Part shown: one piece after another, positions 23,950 to 33,333 of the stretch
Numbering within the stretch: position 1 is the first letter of the stretch
Layout of the letters: the number at the start of each line of letters is the position of its first letter
DNA from: GCA-2683135 sp964507445
GTDB lineage: Bacteria > Planctomycetota > GCA-002687715
NCBI GenBank assembly: GCA_964507445.1
Contig: CAZDQF010000023.1
Location: 1 to 64,000, forward strand
Reading direction: 5' to 3'
DNA length: 64,000 bases
Program-made: the position numbers and the translations under genes
Notes under the pieces: model-generated
Seen by the model: the letters and a program-made list of their open reading frames with translations, nothing else
Databases searched by the model: none
What the model was told of the DNA's origin: nothing

Positions 23950-25197
23950 CTACAGCTGCAGGAACGACTGCAGGTCGCGACCGCGGATCATCTCGACGCC
24001 CCACTTCTGGGCGTTGCGATAATCGTCCCGGTCGGTGATCTCGTCCGCGTCCTCACCTTCCTTCATGCCGAGGACGACGAAGTCGGTGCGGATGTTGACG
24101 TTGTCCTCGACCTTCGCGCCGAGGCGCTCCAGGATGCGCACCGCCGTCTCCTTGTTGTAGCGGCCGGGCAGGTCCCCGAGGATGCAGAAGCGAACCTCCG
24201 CGCCCTTATCGAAGATCGGGTTGTAGATCTCGTCGCCGGCGTCCACCGTCGCGCTCTTCTCGATCGCGCACTGGGACTTCCCGCTCATGGTGTTGGTGAC
24301 GGTGATCCAGCCCTTCTCCGTGCGCGCGCCGCCCTTGCCCACCTCGAAGACCTTGAAGCGGGTGCCCCGCCGCAGCATGTCCTCGGAGCCGACGTCGATG
24401 AAGCACATGCCGCTGGTGGCGTCGGAACCGATGACCTTGCCGTCCGGGACCTCCGTGGCGCGCCGGATGCGCTGCTCGCTGTGCATGGCCCTCACTCGCG
24501 ACTCCAGGTCCTCGGTCTTGTCGGCGAGAACCGTACGATCCGCGTTGCTCTTCTCGCGCTCGGTGCTCAGTTCGTCCTGGGACTCACGCACCTGAGCGGA
24601 GAGGCCGTCGTTCTGATTGCGGAGGTCGTCCAACTGACTGTTGAGGGTGCTCCGCGTGGCCTCCCACTCCTCCTGCAAGCGCTGCAGCTCGGACTGATGA
24701 GCGCCACGCATGTCGTTGATCTCGGTGTCCTTGGCCGCCAGCTCTCCCTTCTGGCGCTCGACCTCCACCTTCAACTGGGCGACCTCACCCTTCGAAGCGT
24801 TGTACTTCGCGATGATCGGGTCCCAGGCGCTGCGGAAGTCCTTGGGACGCGCGGCCGGCTCCTCGATGGTGGCGGCCAGACCGTCGAGGTCGAACTCCGC
24901 CTGCTCAACGACCCGCTTCGCCGCCTCACTGGCGGTCTTGCCGGGCTCGAAGGGAGGCGCCTCAGCGAGGACCGGGCCGCCGGCGAAGCGCGCCACCTCG
25001 GCGTAGTACGCGATCATGTAGGCGGCCACCTCTTCAGCTTCTTCCCGTTCCGCCTCGGCTTGCTGCCGGGCATTCACGTTGTCTTCGTTGGCCTGCAGCT
25101 CGACAAACCAGAGGCCGCCAAACGCCAGCGCGACGACCAGCACGAAGACCAGGAAGAGAATATTGACCGCGCCTCGTTGCCTCAGGAACGACGACAT
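23950..25197 (-). CDS. Membrane coiled-coil protein with beta domain and C-terminal BRCT-like domain
   Basis: 415 residues. ATG at 25197 follows GGAG by 9 nt; ATGs upstream in frame are poorer. One transmembrane helix spans residues about 11-31 (NILFLVFVLVVALAFGGL). A long coiled coil runs to about 250. A small beta domain follows (GKVIGSDATSGMCFIDVG, RGTRFKVFEVG, DAGDEIYNP), and residues about 338-415 look like a BRCT domain (RFCILGDLP, VRILERLGAKVEDNV, FVVLGMKEG, GVEMIRGRDLQSFL). The beta domain recurs in the protein at 54062. BRCT domains bind phosphoproteins or DNA in known cases; a membrane-tethered one is unusual. Function is unknown. Confidence 0.82.
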   Translation of the reverse strand: MSSFLRQRGAVNILFLVFVLVVALAFGGLWFVELQANEDNVNARQQAEAEREEAEEVAAYMIAYYAEVARFAGGPVLAEAPPFEPGKTASEAAKRVVEQAEFDLDGLAATIEEPAARPKDFRSAWDPIIAKYNASKGEVAQLKVEVERQKGELAAKDTEINDMRGAHQSELQRLQEEWEATRSTLNSQLDDLRNQNDGLSAQVRESQDELSTEREKSNADRTVLADKTEDLESRVRAMHSEQRIRRATEVPDGKVIGSDATSGMCFIDVGSEDMLRRGTRFKVFEVGKGGARTEKGWITVTNTMSGKSQCAIEKSATVDAGDEIYNPIFDKGAEVRFCILGDLPGRYNKETAVRILERLGAKVEDNVNIRTDFVVLGMKEGEDADEITDRDDYRNAQKWGVEMIRGRDLQSFLQL

Positions 25198-25343
25198 CAA
25201 GAAGATCTCCATTGGCACGACAGACGTGCCCGAACCACCGACGCTCCCCCCCAATCGCACAGGCTGGAGGCGCGGCCGGATGGCTCCGTAACCAGATCCG
25301 GGGAACCAACCCCCGGTTCATCCATCTCTTTGAAAGAGGCGGG

Positions 25344-25373
25344 ATTCTATGAGGGGGCCCGAGGAAGCGTCAA
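25344..25373 (-). promoter_or_regulatory. Sigma-70-type promoter of the coiled-coil/BRCT gene
   Basis: Minus strand TTGACG (25373-25368), 18-nt spacer, TAGAAT (25349-25344). It points at the gene starting at 25197. The -10 region CCCTC-A-TAGAATCCCGCCTC closely resembles that of the paralogue's promoter at 55033-55060. Confidence 0.6.
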
Positions 25374-25400
25374 GGTGAGTCCTGGCCCCGGGTCCAGGAA

Positions 25401-25429
25401 TTGACCCCCTGTGGTCGCGGCCATAGGAT
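25401..25429 (+). promoter_or_regulatory. Sigma-70-type promoter of coaE-rho
   Basis: Plus strand TTGACC (25401-25406), 17-nt spacer, TAGGAT (25424-25429). It is back-to-back with the divergent promoter at 25344-25373. Its predicted start point near 25436 would exclude the ATG at 25428 as the coaE start. Confidence 0.5.
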
Positions 25430-25517
25430 GCCGACCACCTGGCAGGGCGGGGCCCCCCACGGTTCTCGCCGCCCACACCATGCCGGGAAGAGCCACCTCT
25501 TCACCCGATTTCAGCAC

Positions 25518-26228
25518 TTGGACAATCCAAATCCAGTACCCGGCCCAGGGCCCATCCCCCCAATCGTCGTCGGTCTTTCTGGCGGCGTTGGTAGTGGAAA
25601 GTCCGCCGTAGCGGCCCTCTTCAGGGCCCATGGCGCCCACGTCCTGGACGCCGATGAGGCCGCCCGCCATTGCCTCCAGGAACCTCAATTCCGGGAGGCC
25701 ATCTCGGCGCGGTTCGGCCCGGGGGTCCTGGATGCAGACGGCGACGTCGACCGCCAGGCCCTGGCGGACCGTGTCTTCGCCGCGGAGGGAGGCGATGACC
25801 GCAAGTGGCTGGAGGAGTTGATCCACCCAGCCGTGAGAGATCGTCTCGATGCAGGGCTGAGATCCGCTCGCCAGCCAACGCCCCCACCGTGGTGCGTGGT
25901 CCTGGACGCACCCCTGCTCCTGGAAGGTCCCCTCCGGTCCTGGTGTCACACCATCGTCTTCATCGACGTACCGCAGGCGACGCGAGCAGCCCGCGTCGCC
26001 GCCACTCGCGGATGGGACCCAGCAGAACTCGCACGCCGAGAGGCCGCGCAGCTACCGCTCGCGGACAAGCGCAGTCAATCGGAACACGTAATCAGCAACG
26101 CCGGAACGTTAGAAGACCTGGAAGAGGCCGTCGCAATTCTCGCCTCCGATCTACGCACGTCATCGCCCCGCGGCCGACGCCGCGCAACCTCCGATCACCC
26201 ACACGACCCTGCCCGCCGAGGTCTTTGA
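25518..26228 (+). CDS. coaE: Dephospho-CoA kinase CoaE
   Basis: Catalyses the last step of coenzyme A synthesis, ATP-dependent phosphorylation of dephospho-CoA. The P-loop GLSGGVGSGKS is at the N terminus, followed by DADEAARHCL, HPAVRD and the lid region RVAATRGWDPAELARREAAQ; CoaE usually has QmsleEK where this protein has LPLADKR. The TTG at 25518 puts the start 16 residues before the P-loop region and downstream of the predicted promoter; ATG at 25428 or TTG at 25401 would add 30-39 residues that do not look conserved. The C-terminal 25 residues are basic and extra. It lies 3 nt before rho. Confidence 0.88.
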   Translation: MDNPNPVPGPGPIPPIVVGLSGGVGSGKSAVAALFRAHGAHVLDADEAARHCLQEPQFREAISARFGPGVLDADGDVDRQALADRVFAAEGGDDRKWLEELIHPAVRDRLDAGLRSARQPTPPPWCVVLDAPLLLEGPLRSWCHTIVFIDVPQATRAARVAATRGWDPAELARREAAQLPLADKRSQSEHVISNAGTLEDLEEAVAILASDLRTSSPRGRRRATSDHPHDPARRGL

Positions 26229-26231
26229 GAC

Positions 26232-27647
26232 ATGGCCAGACCCAAGAGCCGATCCAGCGACGACGGCGCCGCTCCTCAAACGGAGCGCGCCCCCGAACCC
26301 GTCGAAAAAACCCAGAGCGCTCAAGAGGGCCGGTCCACCGCCGCGCCGGTCGACGCGCAAGAACTGGACGCCCGATACGAGCAGATCAAGGCCGCCCCGA
26401 CCCACATCTCCCAGCTGCGGACCATGTCCATGCGGCAACTGGTTGAGCTGGCTCAGGAGCACGGCATCACAGATCTGGTCGGCAAGAAGAAGCAGGATCT
26501 GATCTTCCTCCTGGTGCGGGAGCTGGTCCAGGAGGACGGCCTCATCTTCGGAGAGGGCGCCATGGAGATCCTCCCTGATGGATTCGGTTTCCTCCGTAGC
26601 GCGGCCTACTCGTTCCTCCCCAGCCCCGACGATATCTACGTCAGCCCGAGCCAGATCCGGCGCTTCGGGATCAGGCCGGGGCATCTGGTGCAGGGCGAGA
26701 TCAGGCCCCCCAAGGAGGGGGAACGCTACTTCGCGCTGCTGCGGGTCGAGGCCATCAACTGGGACGCGCCAGAGTCAGCCAAGGAGAGCCCCAGCTTTGA
26801 TCACCTGACCCCGCTGTATCCGTCCGAGCGGATCATCCTGGAGACCGCCCCGCAGGTTCACGCCACGCGGGTCCTCGACCTGCTGACCCCCATCGGCATG
26901 GGACAACGTGGGCTGATCGTGTCACCTCCGCGCTCAGGCAAGACCGTGATCCTCCAGCAGCTGGCCAACGCCATCACCACCAATCACCCCGAGCTCCACC
27001 TCATGGTGCTGCTGATCGACGAGCGCCCGGAGGAGGTCACGGACATGGAGCGATCGGTGGACGGAGAGGTGATCTCCTCCACCTTCGACGAGTCCGCTTC
27101 CCGCCACGTTCAGGTCGCGGAGATGGTCCTGGACAAGGCCAAGCGCGTGGTGGAGTGTGGCAAGGACGTGGTCATCCTGCTGGATTCCATCACCCGCCTG
27201 GCCCGCGCCTACAACGCGGAGACGGAGCACTCGGGTCGCATCCTCTCGGGCGGCGTGGACGCCTCGGCCCTGGAGAAACCCAAGCGGTTCTTCGGCGCCG
27301 CCCGCAACATCGAGGGCGGGGGGTCGTTGACCATCCTCGCCACAGCGCTGGTGGACACCGGGTCGCGCATGGACGAGGTCATCTTCGAGGAGTTCAAGGG
27401 CACCGGCAACATGGAGATCGTCCTGGACCGGCGGGTGGCCGACCGGCGCATGTTCCCGGCCCTCGACATCCAGAAGTCCGGCACCCGCAAGGAGGAGCTC
27501 CTGCTGGACCCGGACGAGCTGAAGCGCATCTACACGCTGCGGAAGGTCCTCCACGACATGAACCCGGTGGAGAGCATGGAGCTGATGCTGGATCGGCTCC
27601 GGAAGACCAACTCGAACGCCGAGTTCCTGCTGTCCATGAACGTGTAG
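26232..27647 (+). CDS. rho: Transcription termination factor Rho
   Basis: 471 residues. A disordered, charged N terminus leads to the Rho N-terminal helical domain (MSMRQLVELAQEHGI), the RNA-binding cold-shock-like domain (DGFGFLRS) and the RecA-like ATPase with Walker A SPPRSGKT, Walker B VVILLDSITRLARAYN and Q-loop/R-loop regions (SGGVDASALEKPKRFFGAARN). It is a hexameric RNA-dependent ATPase that ends transcription. The gene begins 4 nt after coaE, an order I recall from other Planctomycetota. Stop codons of rho and the convergent HEAT gene are only 10 nt apart. Confidence 0.97.
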   Translation: MARPKSRSSDDGAAPQTERAPEPVEKTQSAQEGRSTAAPVDAQELDARYEQIKAAPTHISQLRTMSMRQLVELAQEHGITDLVGKKKQDLIFLLVRELVQEDGLIFGEGAMEILPDGFGFLRSAAYSFLPSPDDIYVSPSQIRRFGIRPGHLVQGEIRPPKEGERYFALLRVEAINWDAPESAKESPSFDHLTPLYPSERIILETAPQVHATRVLDLLTPIGMGQRGLIVSPPRSGKTVILQQLANAITTNHPELHLMVLLIDERPEEVTDMERSVDGEVISSTFDESASRHVQVAEMVLDKAKRVVECGKDVVILLDSITRLARAYNAETEHSGRILSGGVDASALEKPKRFFGAARNIEGGGSLTILATALVDTGSRMDEVIFEEFKGTGNMEIVLDRRVADRRMFPALDIQKSGTRKEELLLDPDELKRIYTLRKVLHDMNPVESMELMLDRLRKTNSNAEFLLSMNV

Positions 27648-27657
27648 CCCGGCCGGG

Positions 27658-30600
27658 CTACCGGCTGATCGGCCGACCGGACAGCCAGCGCTCGAAGCGG
27701 TTCGCGCGCTCCATGGCTTCGGCCTCCGTGCGCCCCACGGGCCGAAGGTCCAGCCCCGACACCCGACGCAACGTCGCGTCCGCCGCCGCGCACATGGGAC
27801 GATCCCCCTTGCGCATCAACGTGACGAGGACAGAAGCCTCCTGGTCGGACAGCTCCGTGGCCGTGAGCCAGGGGACCTGATCGCTGATCAGATCCACGGA
27901 GCGCCGCGCCGCGGCGAGGAACCACTCCTCCCTCGGCTCCGTCTTGTTCGCCTCAAACCAGGACTCGTAGGTCTGGTAGCGACGAGGGGGAGAAGGATTC
28001 CGGGAGACCAGGAACGAGAGGTCCTGGAAGGCCGCCTCCGCCGCCTGATCTCCATCCGGCTTGGACATCAACTGAAGCAGCCCCTCCGCGGCGACGGGGC
28101 TGCCGAGCCGCGCGATGGTCAGCAGCGCCATGCGACGGACGACCGCGTCCTCAGACTCCACGTAGGGACGGAGGATCTCCACCGCCTCACCCCCGACGAC
28201 CCTGGCGAGGCACCCCATGGCCATCACCTCGACCTCCCGCTCCTCGGACTTGCGCAGGATCTGCGTGATACGCTCCGCCACCTCGGGGCCACCGAGGGCC
28301 GCCAGGGCATCGAGGGCCTCCTTCTTCAGCTCCACGTCGCCCGGGTTGCGGACGATGGAGGCGAGGGAGTTCACGGCGCGACGTCCGCCGGCCTTCTTCA
28401 ACGCCTGGATGACGGTCCACCTCACGTGGCGGTCGCCCTCACGGAACAGGGTCATCAGGCGGGCCACCACCTGAGGGCCCCCCACCAGCCCGAGGGCTTC
28501 GATGGCGCGCATGCGGACCGCCTTGTGCTCCTCGCTGTCCACGACCGCATGGAGCATGGACACGACGCGCTCGTCCCGCATCTTCTCCAGGCTCCGCACG
28601 CAGGCGTCCTGGACCCGGGCCTCATGATCCCGGAGACCTTCGATGAGGATACCGACGACGGTCTCCTCCCCTTCGAAGCGCACCAGGGACTCCGCCGCGA
28701 GGGCACGGACGCGGACCGAGTCATGGCGCATGAGAGGGACCACGCCAGAGAGCGCCTGCCCCGAGAGGTAACCCCTGAGGACCGCGTCTCCCCGCGGAGA
28801 CGGGCTGGCGGCCACGGCGTCCACCACCGCGGTCCGTGCGTCCTCGTCTCCCACGTGCCCGAGCACGGAGATCAGACCCACGGCGGCCTTTGTCAACCTC
28901 CCCTCCCCCTGCAGGAGGGCCACGAGCTGAGCCCGATTCTCCCGAACCCACGGGGTCGGCGCGGCGCGGAACACAGAGAGCGCCAGGCTTCGATTGACCG
29001 CGTCGAGGGTCGGCCACGAGACCAGGGCCAGGCTCAGGAGCCGGGCCTGGCGCCGCGCGGCGTCGGTCTCGGATTCGAAGAAGGCCCGCTGCTCGTTTAT
29101 GAACGCAGCGCGGTCCTGGGTCCCGGGCGGCATGAGCCGCTGCCAGGCCAGTTCACCGTGGACCTGATCCAGCCACGAGAGGAGCGGACGGAGCGCCTCC
29201 GGCGGGGACCCGTTGTGCAACCTCGAGAACCCCATGGCCCGCTCCGGGACGCGTATGCTCAACTCCAGGCTGGCGCCCAGCCTCGCGTCCCTGGCTCGAT
29301 CACCACGGGTCTCGAACACGCGGCACTCGGTTAGCAGGCCGGCCAGTCGGTCCAGCTGCTCGCCGCTGAACACGAGCGGGCCGCCGGAGCGTTCGTCCTC
29401 CAGGTCCGCGACGTCGCCGCTCAGCCTGAGTTCGGTGATGCCGCCGTCCTCGGCGATGCGCGTGAGCCTCAGGCGGGCCTTGGTGAGCTCCTCTCGAGTG
29501 AGCCCCCTGAGCTCCCGCCGGGCGATGAAGCCCTCCCGGTTGGACTTCCACCACGCCCGCCAGCGCGACGCCGACTGTCCCAGGTCCACCCCTGTGAGCA
29601 TCGCCAGCTTGGCCCAGCACAGGTCCTCCAGGGAGGTGTAGTCGGGGAAGAAGATGCCCCCCGCAACGGTGCCCAGCAGGATCGGACACAGGTAGTCATC
29701 GGCGAGTTGGCGGACGGTCTTGTCCCCACCTCTGAAGCTCAGGTTCGCCAGGACCACGGCGCCCGTGCCCGCGTAGAACGGCTGGTTGCTGGCCAGGAAC
29801 TTCTGCGCCCGATCCCGGATGGGGCCGGCCTCGGGGATCAACTTGTCCTGCAGCCGATCCTCGAGCATCACCAGGCTGAGCATGGCGTAGGCGCTCTGAC
29901 GGTTGGGCGCGCGGCGCGCGAGCTCGAGCACTCGGGTCCGGACCTCCTCCGAAGGGAACCTGGACAGGTGCCGCGCAGCCACGATGGCGACCTGGGACTC
30001 CGGATCACCGAGCGCGTCGAAGAACTCCGGTCGCGCCTCCTGCCCGGGGATCCGGGTCAGCAACGTCAGACCGGAGACCCGCACGGATGTCTTCTGGCTC
30101 TTCCAGAGGACGATCACCTCCGGGAGAAACCGCTCCGCCAGGACGTCGGGGAGCGCCGCGCGAGCGGCGACCCGGACCTTGGCCACAGGGTGCGACACGA
30201 ACGGCAGGATGACCTGGGGGCCAGCCACGGGATCGATGGCCGCGACGGCGCGGAGGAGCTCGGGCAGGCTGGCCCGATTGGACTCACTGCGGGCCGCCCG
30301 GGTCAGGGGCTCGATGGCCGCGGTGTCTCCCATCTCCGCCAGGGCGAACGCGGAGCCCGCCTGGATACGCCAGTCGTTGTCCTCGAGCCCCGCGATCAGG
30401 CGGGTCCGGGCACGGTCCCCCAACCCCGCCAGCACCAGCGCCGCCTGGCGAGCCGACCGGGCGGGCCACCGCCGCATGCGCTCCACGTACGCCTCCAGCG
30501 GGTCCGTGGCCCCCGCTTTCGCTGGCTCCTCCACGGGCTTCGGCGCCACCGCCGGCGGCGGCGTCGGCTTGGCTGGCGGCTTGGGGGGCGGCGTGAACAC

Positions 30601-30684
30601 GGGCGGCTGAGCCCGGGATGAGACCGCCAGGAGCAGGACGAGCAGGAGTTGGATAGAGCGGGAGCTGCGCATGTACCGGGCCAT
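27658..30684 (-). CDS. Exported HEAT-repeat protein
   Basis: About 1008 residues. A signal peptide (SIQLLLVLLLAVSSRAQ) precedes a Pro/Ala/Lys linker and two large blocks of HEAT-like helical repeats (LIAGLEDNDWRIQAGSAFAL, ALAALGGPEVAERITQIL, IRPYVESEDAVVRRMAL). The middle has a TrpTrp-containing segment (ASRWRAWWKSNREGF) common in planctomycete HEAT proteins. It is probably a periplasmic or surface scaffold. The start is either ATG at 30684 or ATG at 30672; longer in-frame starts overlap the preceding lipoprotein gene. A TTGACG/TACAAA promoter lies 46-75 nt upstream. Confidence 0.85.
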   Translation of the reverse strand: MARYMRSSRSIQLLLVLLLAVSSRAQPPVFTPPPKPPAKPTPPPAVAPKPVEEPAKAGATDPLEAYVERMRRWPARSARQAALVLAGLGDRARTRLIAGLEDNDWRIQAGSAFALAEMGDTAAIEPLTRAARSESNRASLPELLRAVAAIDPVAGPQVILPFVSHPVAKVRVAARAALPDVLAERFLPEVIVLWKSQKTSVRVSGLTLLTRIPGQEARPEFFDALGDPESQVAIVAARHLSRFPSEEVRTRVLELARRAPNRQSAYAMLSLVMLEDRLQDKLIPEAGPIRDRAQKFLASNQPFYAGTGAVVLANLSFRGGDKTVRQLADDYLCPILLGTVAGGIFFPDYTSLEDLCWAKLAMLTGVDLGQSASRWRAWWKSNREGFIARRELRGLTREELTKARLRLTRIAEDGGITELRLSGDVADLEDERSGGPLVFSGEQLDRLAGLLTECRVFETRGDRARDARLGASLELSIRVPERAMGFSRLHNGSPPEALRPLLSWLDQVHGELAWQRLMPPGTQDRAAFINEQRAFFESETDAARRQARLLSLALVSWPTLDAVNRSLALSVFRAAPTPWVRENRAQLVALLQGEGRLTKAAVGLISVLGHVGDEDARTAVVDAVAASPSPRGDAVLRGYLSGQALSGVVPLMRHDSVRVRALAAESLVRFEGEETVVGILIEGLRDHEARVQDACVRSLEKMRDERVVSMLHAVVDSEEHKAVRMRAIEALGLVGGPQVVARLMTLFREGDRHVRWTVIQALKKAGGRRAVNSLASIVRNPGDVELKKEALDALAALGGPEVAERITQILRKSEEREVEVMAMGCLARVVGGEAVEILRPYVESEDAVVRRMALLTIARLGSPVAAEGLLQLMSKPDGDQAAEAAFQDLSFLVSRNPSPPRRYQTYESWFEANKTEPREEWFLAAARRSVDLISDQVPWLTATELSDQEASVLVTLMRKGDRPMCAAADATLRRVSGLDLRPVGRTEAEAMERANRFERWLSGRPISR

Positions 30685-30729
30685 CCGGACCAAGGGGAGG
30701 TCTCCCCGACGGGCAGGAACCAAACCGTA

Positions 30730-30758
30730 TTTGTAGGTGCCGCGAGGACTTGCGTCAA
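30730..30758 (-). promoter_or_regulatory. Sigma-70-type promoter of the HEAT-repeat gene
   Basis: Minus strand TTGACG (30758-30753), 17-nt spacer, TACAAA (30735-30730). It sits between the lipoprotein stop and the HEAT start, and gives the HEAT gene its own promoter with a leader of about 40-50 nt. Confidence 0.6.
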
Positions 30759-30770
30759 GATCTGGAGGGA

Positions 30771-31268
30771 TCAGCGAGAGGTGAGCAACGCCGAAACCTG
30801 GAGCTTTCTGCCCCCTCGATCCGGATTCAGGACCAACTCCAGCACGGGACGACGCCCCACGTGAAACCACGCCAGGTACCCGTCTTCCTGGATACCCAGA
30901 CGGCGGCACTGCTCCTCGGGATCGTCCGGCACCTTGCCCCGTGGCCACTGGCCACCGATGAGGTCGCCGAAGGCGAAGTAGTCGACCTCCAGTTCGGAGG
31001 CGCGGAGCTCATCCAGGAGTCCGGGCATCTCGCGCTCGAGATTGGCCATCATCTCCTCCGCGGACTTCCACGTCCGGGTCCGGAACCGGAACGGCAGCTG
31101 GCACTGCTCCGCCATGGCTTTCGCGTCACCCTGCATGAGGGCCCGGCTCCACGCCCTGACCGTGGACTCTGCCTCTTCCCTGGAGAACAGGCGCGCCTCC
31201 TCAGCGTCGGAGCACCCGCCCAGGAGCGCGGTCAAGCAGATCAAGGCACAGCCGGTCCGTGGGTTCAT
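30771..31268 (-). CDS. Small lipoprotein, NTF2-like
   Basis: 165 residues. ATG at 31268 (AGGGGA upstream) starts a lipoprotein signal with lipobox LLGGC followed by SDAEE. The mature part begins AESTVRAWSRALMQGDAKAMAEQCQLPF, the pattern of NTF2-like/SnoaL domains, and ends in a beta sheet (YLAWFHVGRRPVLELVL). It lies 31 nt after recG on the same strand. Function is unknown; NTF2-like lipoproteins often bind small ligands or partners. Confidence 0.72.
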   Translation of the reverse strand: MNPRTGCALICLTALLGGCSDAEEARLFSREEAESTVRAWSRALMQGDAKAMAEQCQLPFRFRTRTWKSAEEMMANLEREMPGLLDELRASELEVDYFAFGDLIGGQWPRGKVPDDPEEQCRRLGIQEDGYLAWFHVGRRPVLELVLNPDRGGRKLQVSALLTSR

Positions 31269-31299
31269 GGCCACATCATCCCCTGCGAAGCGACGACAA

Positions 31300-33333
31300 T
31301 CAAACCGCGTCCGCGGGGCAGGACGACGGCAAGGAGAGGGAGCTCCCCAGCTGCTCCCAGAACGAGACATCAGCGCCACGCTCCAGTAGCCGCTGCGCCG
31401 TGTCCCGAGCAGCTTCCAACAACGCCCCTTCGGCGCCGGCGCGGATCAGGAGCCGCCCTCCCAGGCCGGCCTGGCGGACACCGAGGATGTCGCCCGGGCC
31501 CCGCGCGTCCAGGTCCGCCTCGGCGATGGCGAAGCCGTCCGACTCCTGCTCCAGCACCTGCAGCCTCTCCCGGGCTTCCTCCGTGGCCGTGCCGGAGGGC
31601 ACGAGCCAGCAGTGGCCCCGTAGCCTGCCGCGACCGACTCGTCCACGCAGCTGATGCAGGGTCGCGAGGCCGAACCGATCAGCCCCCAGCACCATCATCA
31701 CCGTCGCCGCGGGCACATCGATACCGACCTCGACCATGACCGTCGACAACAGGAGCGGCGCGCTGCCGTCGCCGAACGCGGTGAGCGCCTCATCCCGTTC
31801 GGCCGCCTCCATACGCCCGTGCAAGAACCGATGGCGGAGCCCTTCCAGCGGGCCACCGTCCGCCACCAGTGAAGCGCCGTCCCTGCTCAGGGAAGGCAGG
31901 CCGTCCGCGTCGATGGCCGGCAGGACGATGAACGCCCGCTCGCCGCGGTCGATAGCCTGCCGGACCGCCGCGCAGGCCGCGGCGGAGTCCGCCACCAGAG
32001 TCCGAACGGGCTCCCGACCAGCAGGCCGATCCGGGATGACGGTGTGGTCCAGGTCCCCCATGAGCGCCAGGCAGAGGGATCGCGGGATGGGCGTCGCGCT
32101 CATGGAGAGCACGTGGGGAATCGAGCCCTTCTGACGGGCCGACAGCCGCTGTCGGACCCCGAAGCGCTGCTGCTCGTCGATCACCACCAGCCCCAACCGG
32201 GAGAAGCGGAGACGGCTCGAGAACGCCGCGTGGGTCGCCACCACCAGGTGGAGCGTCCCCAGCTCCGCCTCCGCCTCCACCCGTCGCCGCTCGGCGGAGT
32301 CGGTACGAGCGGTGTAGAGGGCGGTCCTGACCCGAGCACCCTGGAGGAAGTGATCCAGGACGCGCGCGTGCTGGTGCGCCAGGGGTTCGGTGGGAGCGAG
32401 GAAGAGCACCTGGCGCTTGTCCGCGATGACGGCCAGGGCGGCGGCCAGCGCCACCGCCGTCTTCCCCGAGCCCACGTCACCCTGGACGAGACGTCGCATG
32501 GGGCGGCCGCTCCCCAGGTCCGTCAGGATTTCGGAGAACGCCGCTTCCTGACCCACCGTGAACGAGAACGGGAAGCGATCGCGGATGCGCCCGCGGACCG
32601 CTCCGGGGACGTCGATGACGGCGGCGCCTTCCACGTCCCGGTGTCGGAGCAGCGGCAACATGAGCGCCACCATGCGATCGAACAACACTCGAGCCCCGCC
32701 CGCCTCGGCGGCCTGAAGATCGGCAGGACGATGCAGCCCGTCCAGCGCCTTCGGCAAGTCCGTGACGCCGGCGGCGGCGCGGAGCTCCGACGACAGCGGA
32801 TCTCCAAGCTCGTCGAAGAGGCCGAGGGCTTCCCGGATGAGGCGGGCCACCGTGCCGGGAGGCACTCCCGGCACCGCCGGGAGCACGGGGAGCAGAGCGT
32901 CCAGGTGTGGCTGCGGGTCCTCATCCTCTTCCAACGCCGCCCAGTGATCCGCCACCAGGAGTCCGGCGTGGGATCGAGACGGCGCCCCGGACACCATCAA
33001 GCGCAGGCCCTGGGTCATGCGCTCGAACAGCCACGCCTGGTTGTAGAAGCGCACCCGCACCCGTCCGTCCCCGTCTCCGGCCATGGACACTTCCAGGTAG
33101 TTGCCGCGACCACGGCGCATCCGTCCGCGACGTCGTGACGCCACATGCCCCACGAGGGAGAGCCGTCGGCCCGGCTGCATGCCCGCCATGTCTCCGAGCG
33201 GCGCCGGTCGGCCGTAGCGAAGAGGCGCCAGGAACAACAGATCCTGCACCGTGGTGATCCCCCGCTCCGCCAGCGCGCGGGCGCGGACGGGACCGACCCC
33301 CCGGATCCCGGAGATGGGCGCGTCCCAGGACAT
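31300..33333 (-). CDS. recG: ATP-dependent DNA helicase RecG
   Basis: 677 residues. The N-terminal wedge domain (SLVGHVASRRRGR, VRVRFYNQAWL), Walker A (GDVGSGKT), motif II VVIDEQQRFGVRQRL, motif III SMSATPIPRSL, motif V and the RGRVGRG, PSGTA and RGPGDILGVRQ segments mark RecG, which remodels stalled forks and branched DNA. Motif II reads DEQQ where many RecGs have DEQH. ATG at 33333 overlaps the DUF1858 stop (TGATG), so the two genes are translationally coupled; a GTG one codon earlier is possible. Confidence 0.95.
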   Translation of the reverse strand: MSWDAPISGIRGVGPVRARALAERGITTVQDLLFLAPLRYGRPAPLGDMAGMQPGRRLSLVGHVASRRRGRMRRGRGNYLEVSMAGDGDGRVRVRFYNQAWLFERMTQGLRLMVSGAPSRSHAGLLVADHWAALEEDEDPQPHLDALLPVLPAVPGVPPGTVARLIREALGLFDELGDPLSSELRAAAGVTDLPKALDGLHRPADLQAAEAGGARVLFDRMVALMLPLLRHRDVEGAAVIDVPGAVRGRIRDRFPFSFTVGQEAAFSEILTDLGSGRPMRRLVQGDVGSGKTAVALAAALAVIADKRQVLFLAPTEPLAHQHARVLDHFLQGARVRTALYTARTDSAERRRVEAEAELGTLHLVVATHAAFSSRLRFSRLGLVVIDEQQRFGVRQRLSARQKGSIPHVLSMSATPIPRSLCLALMGDLDHTVIPDRPAGREPVRTLVADSAAACAAVRQAIDRGERAFIVLPAIDADGLPSLSRDGASLVADGGPLEGLRHRFLHGRMEAAERDEALTAFGDGSAPLLLSTVMVEVGIDVPAATVMMVLGADRFGLATLHQLRGRVGRGRLRGHCWLVPSGTATEEARERLQVLEQESDGFAIAEADLDARGPGDILGVRQAGLGGRLLIRAGAEGALLEAARDTAQRLLERGADVSFWEQLGSSLSLPSSCPADAV

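Noticed and set aside
27648..27690. Terminator between rho and the HEAT gene
   Set aside because: Several short GC palindromes occur, but most lie inside the HEAT gene's coding end and none has a T-run.
30685..30948. Longer N terminus for the HEAT-repeat protein
   Set aside because: It overlaps the lipoprotein gene and would bury the signal peptide. A promoter lies inside this stretch.
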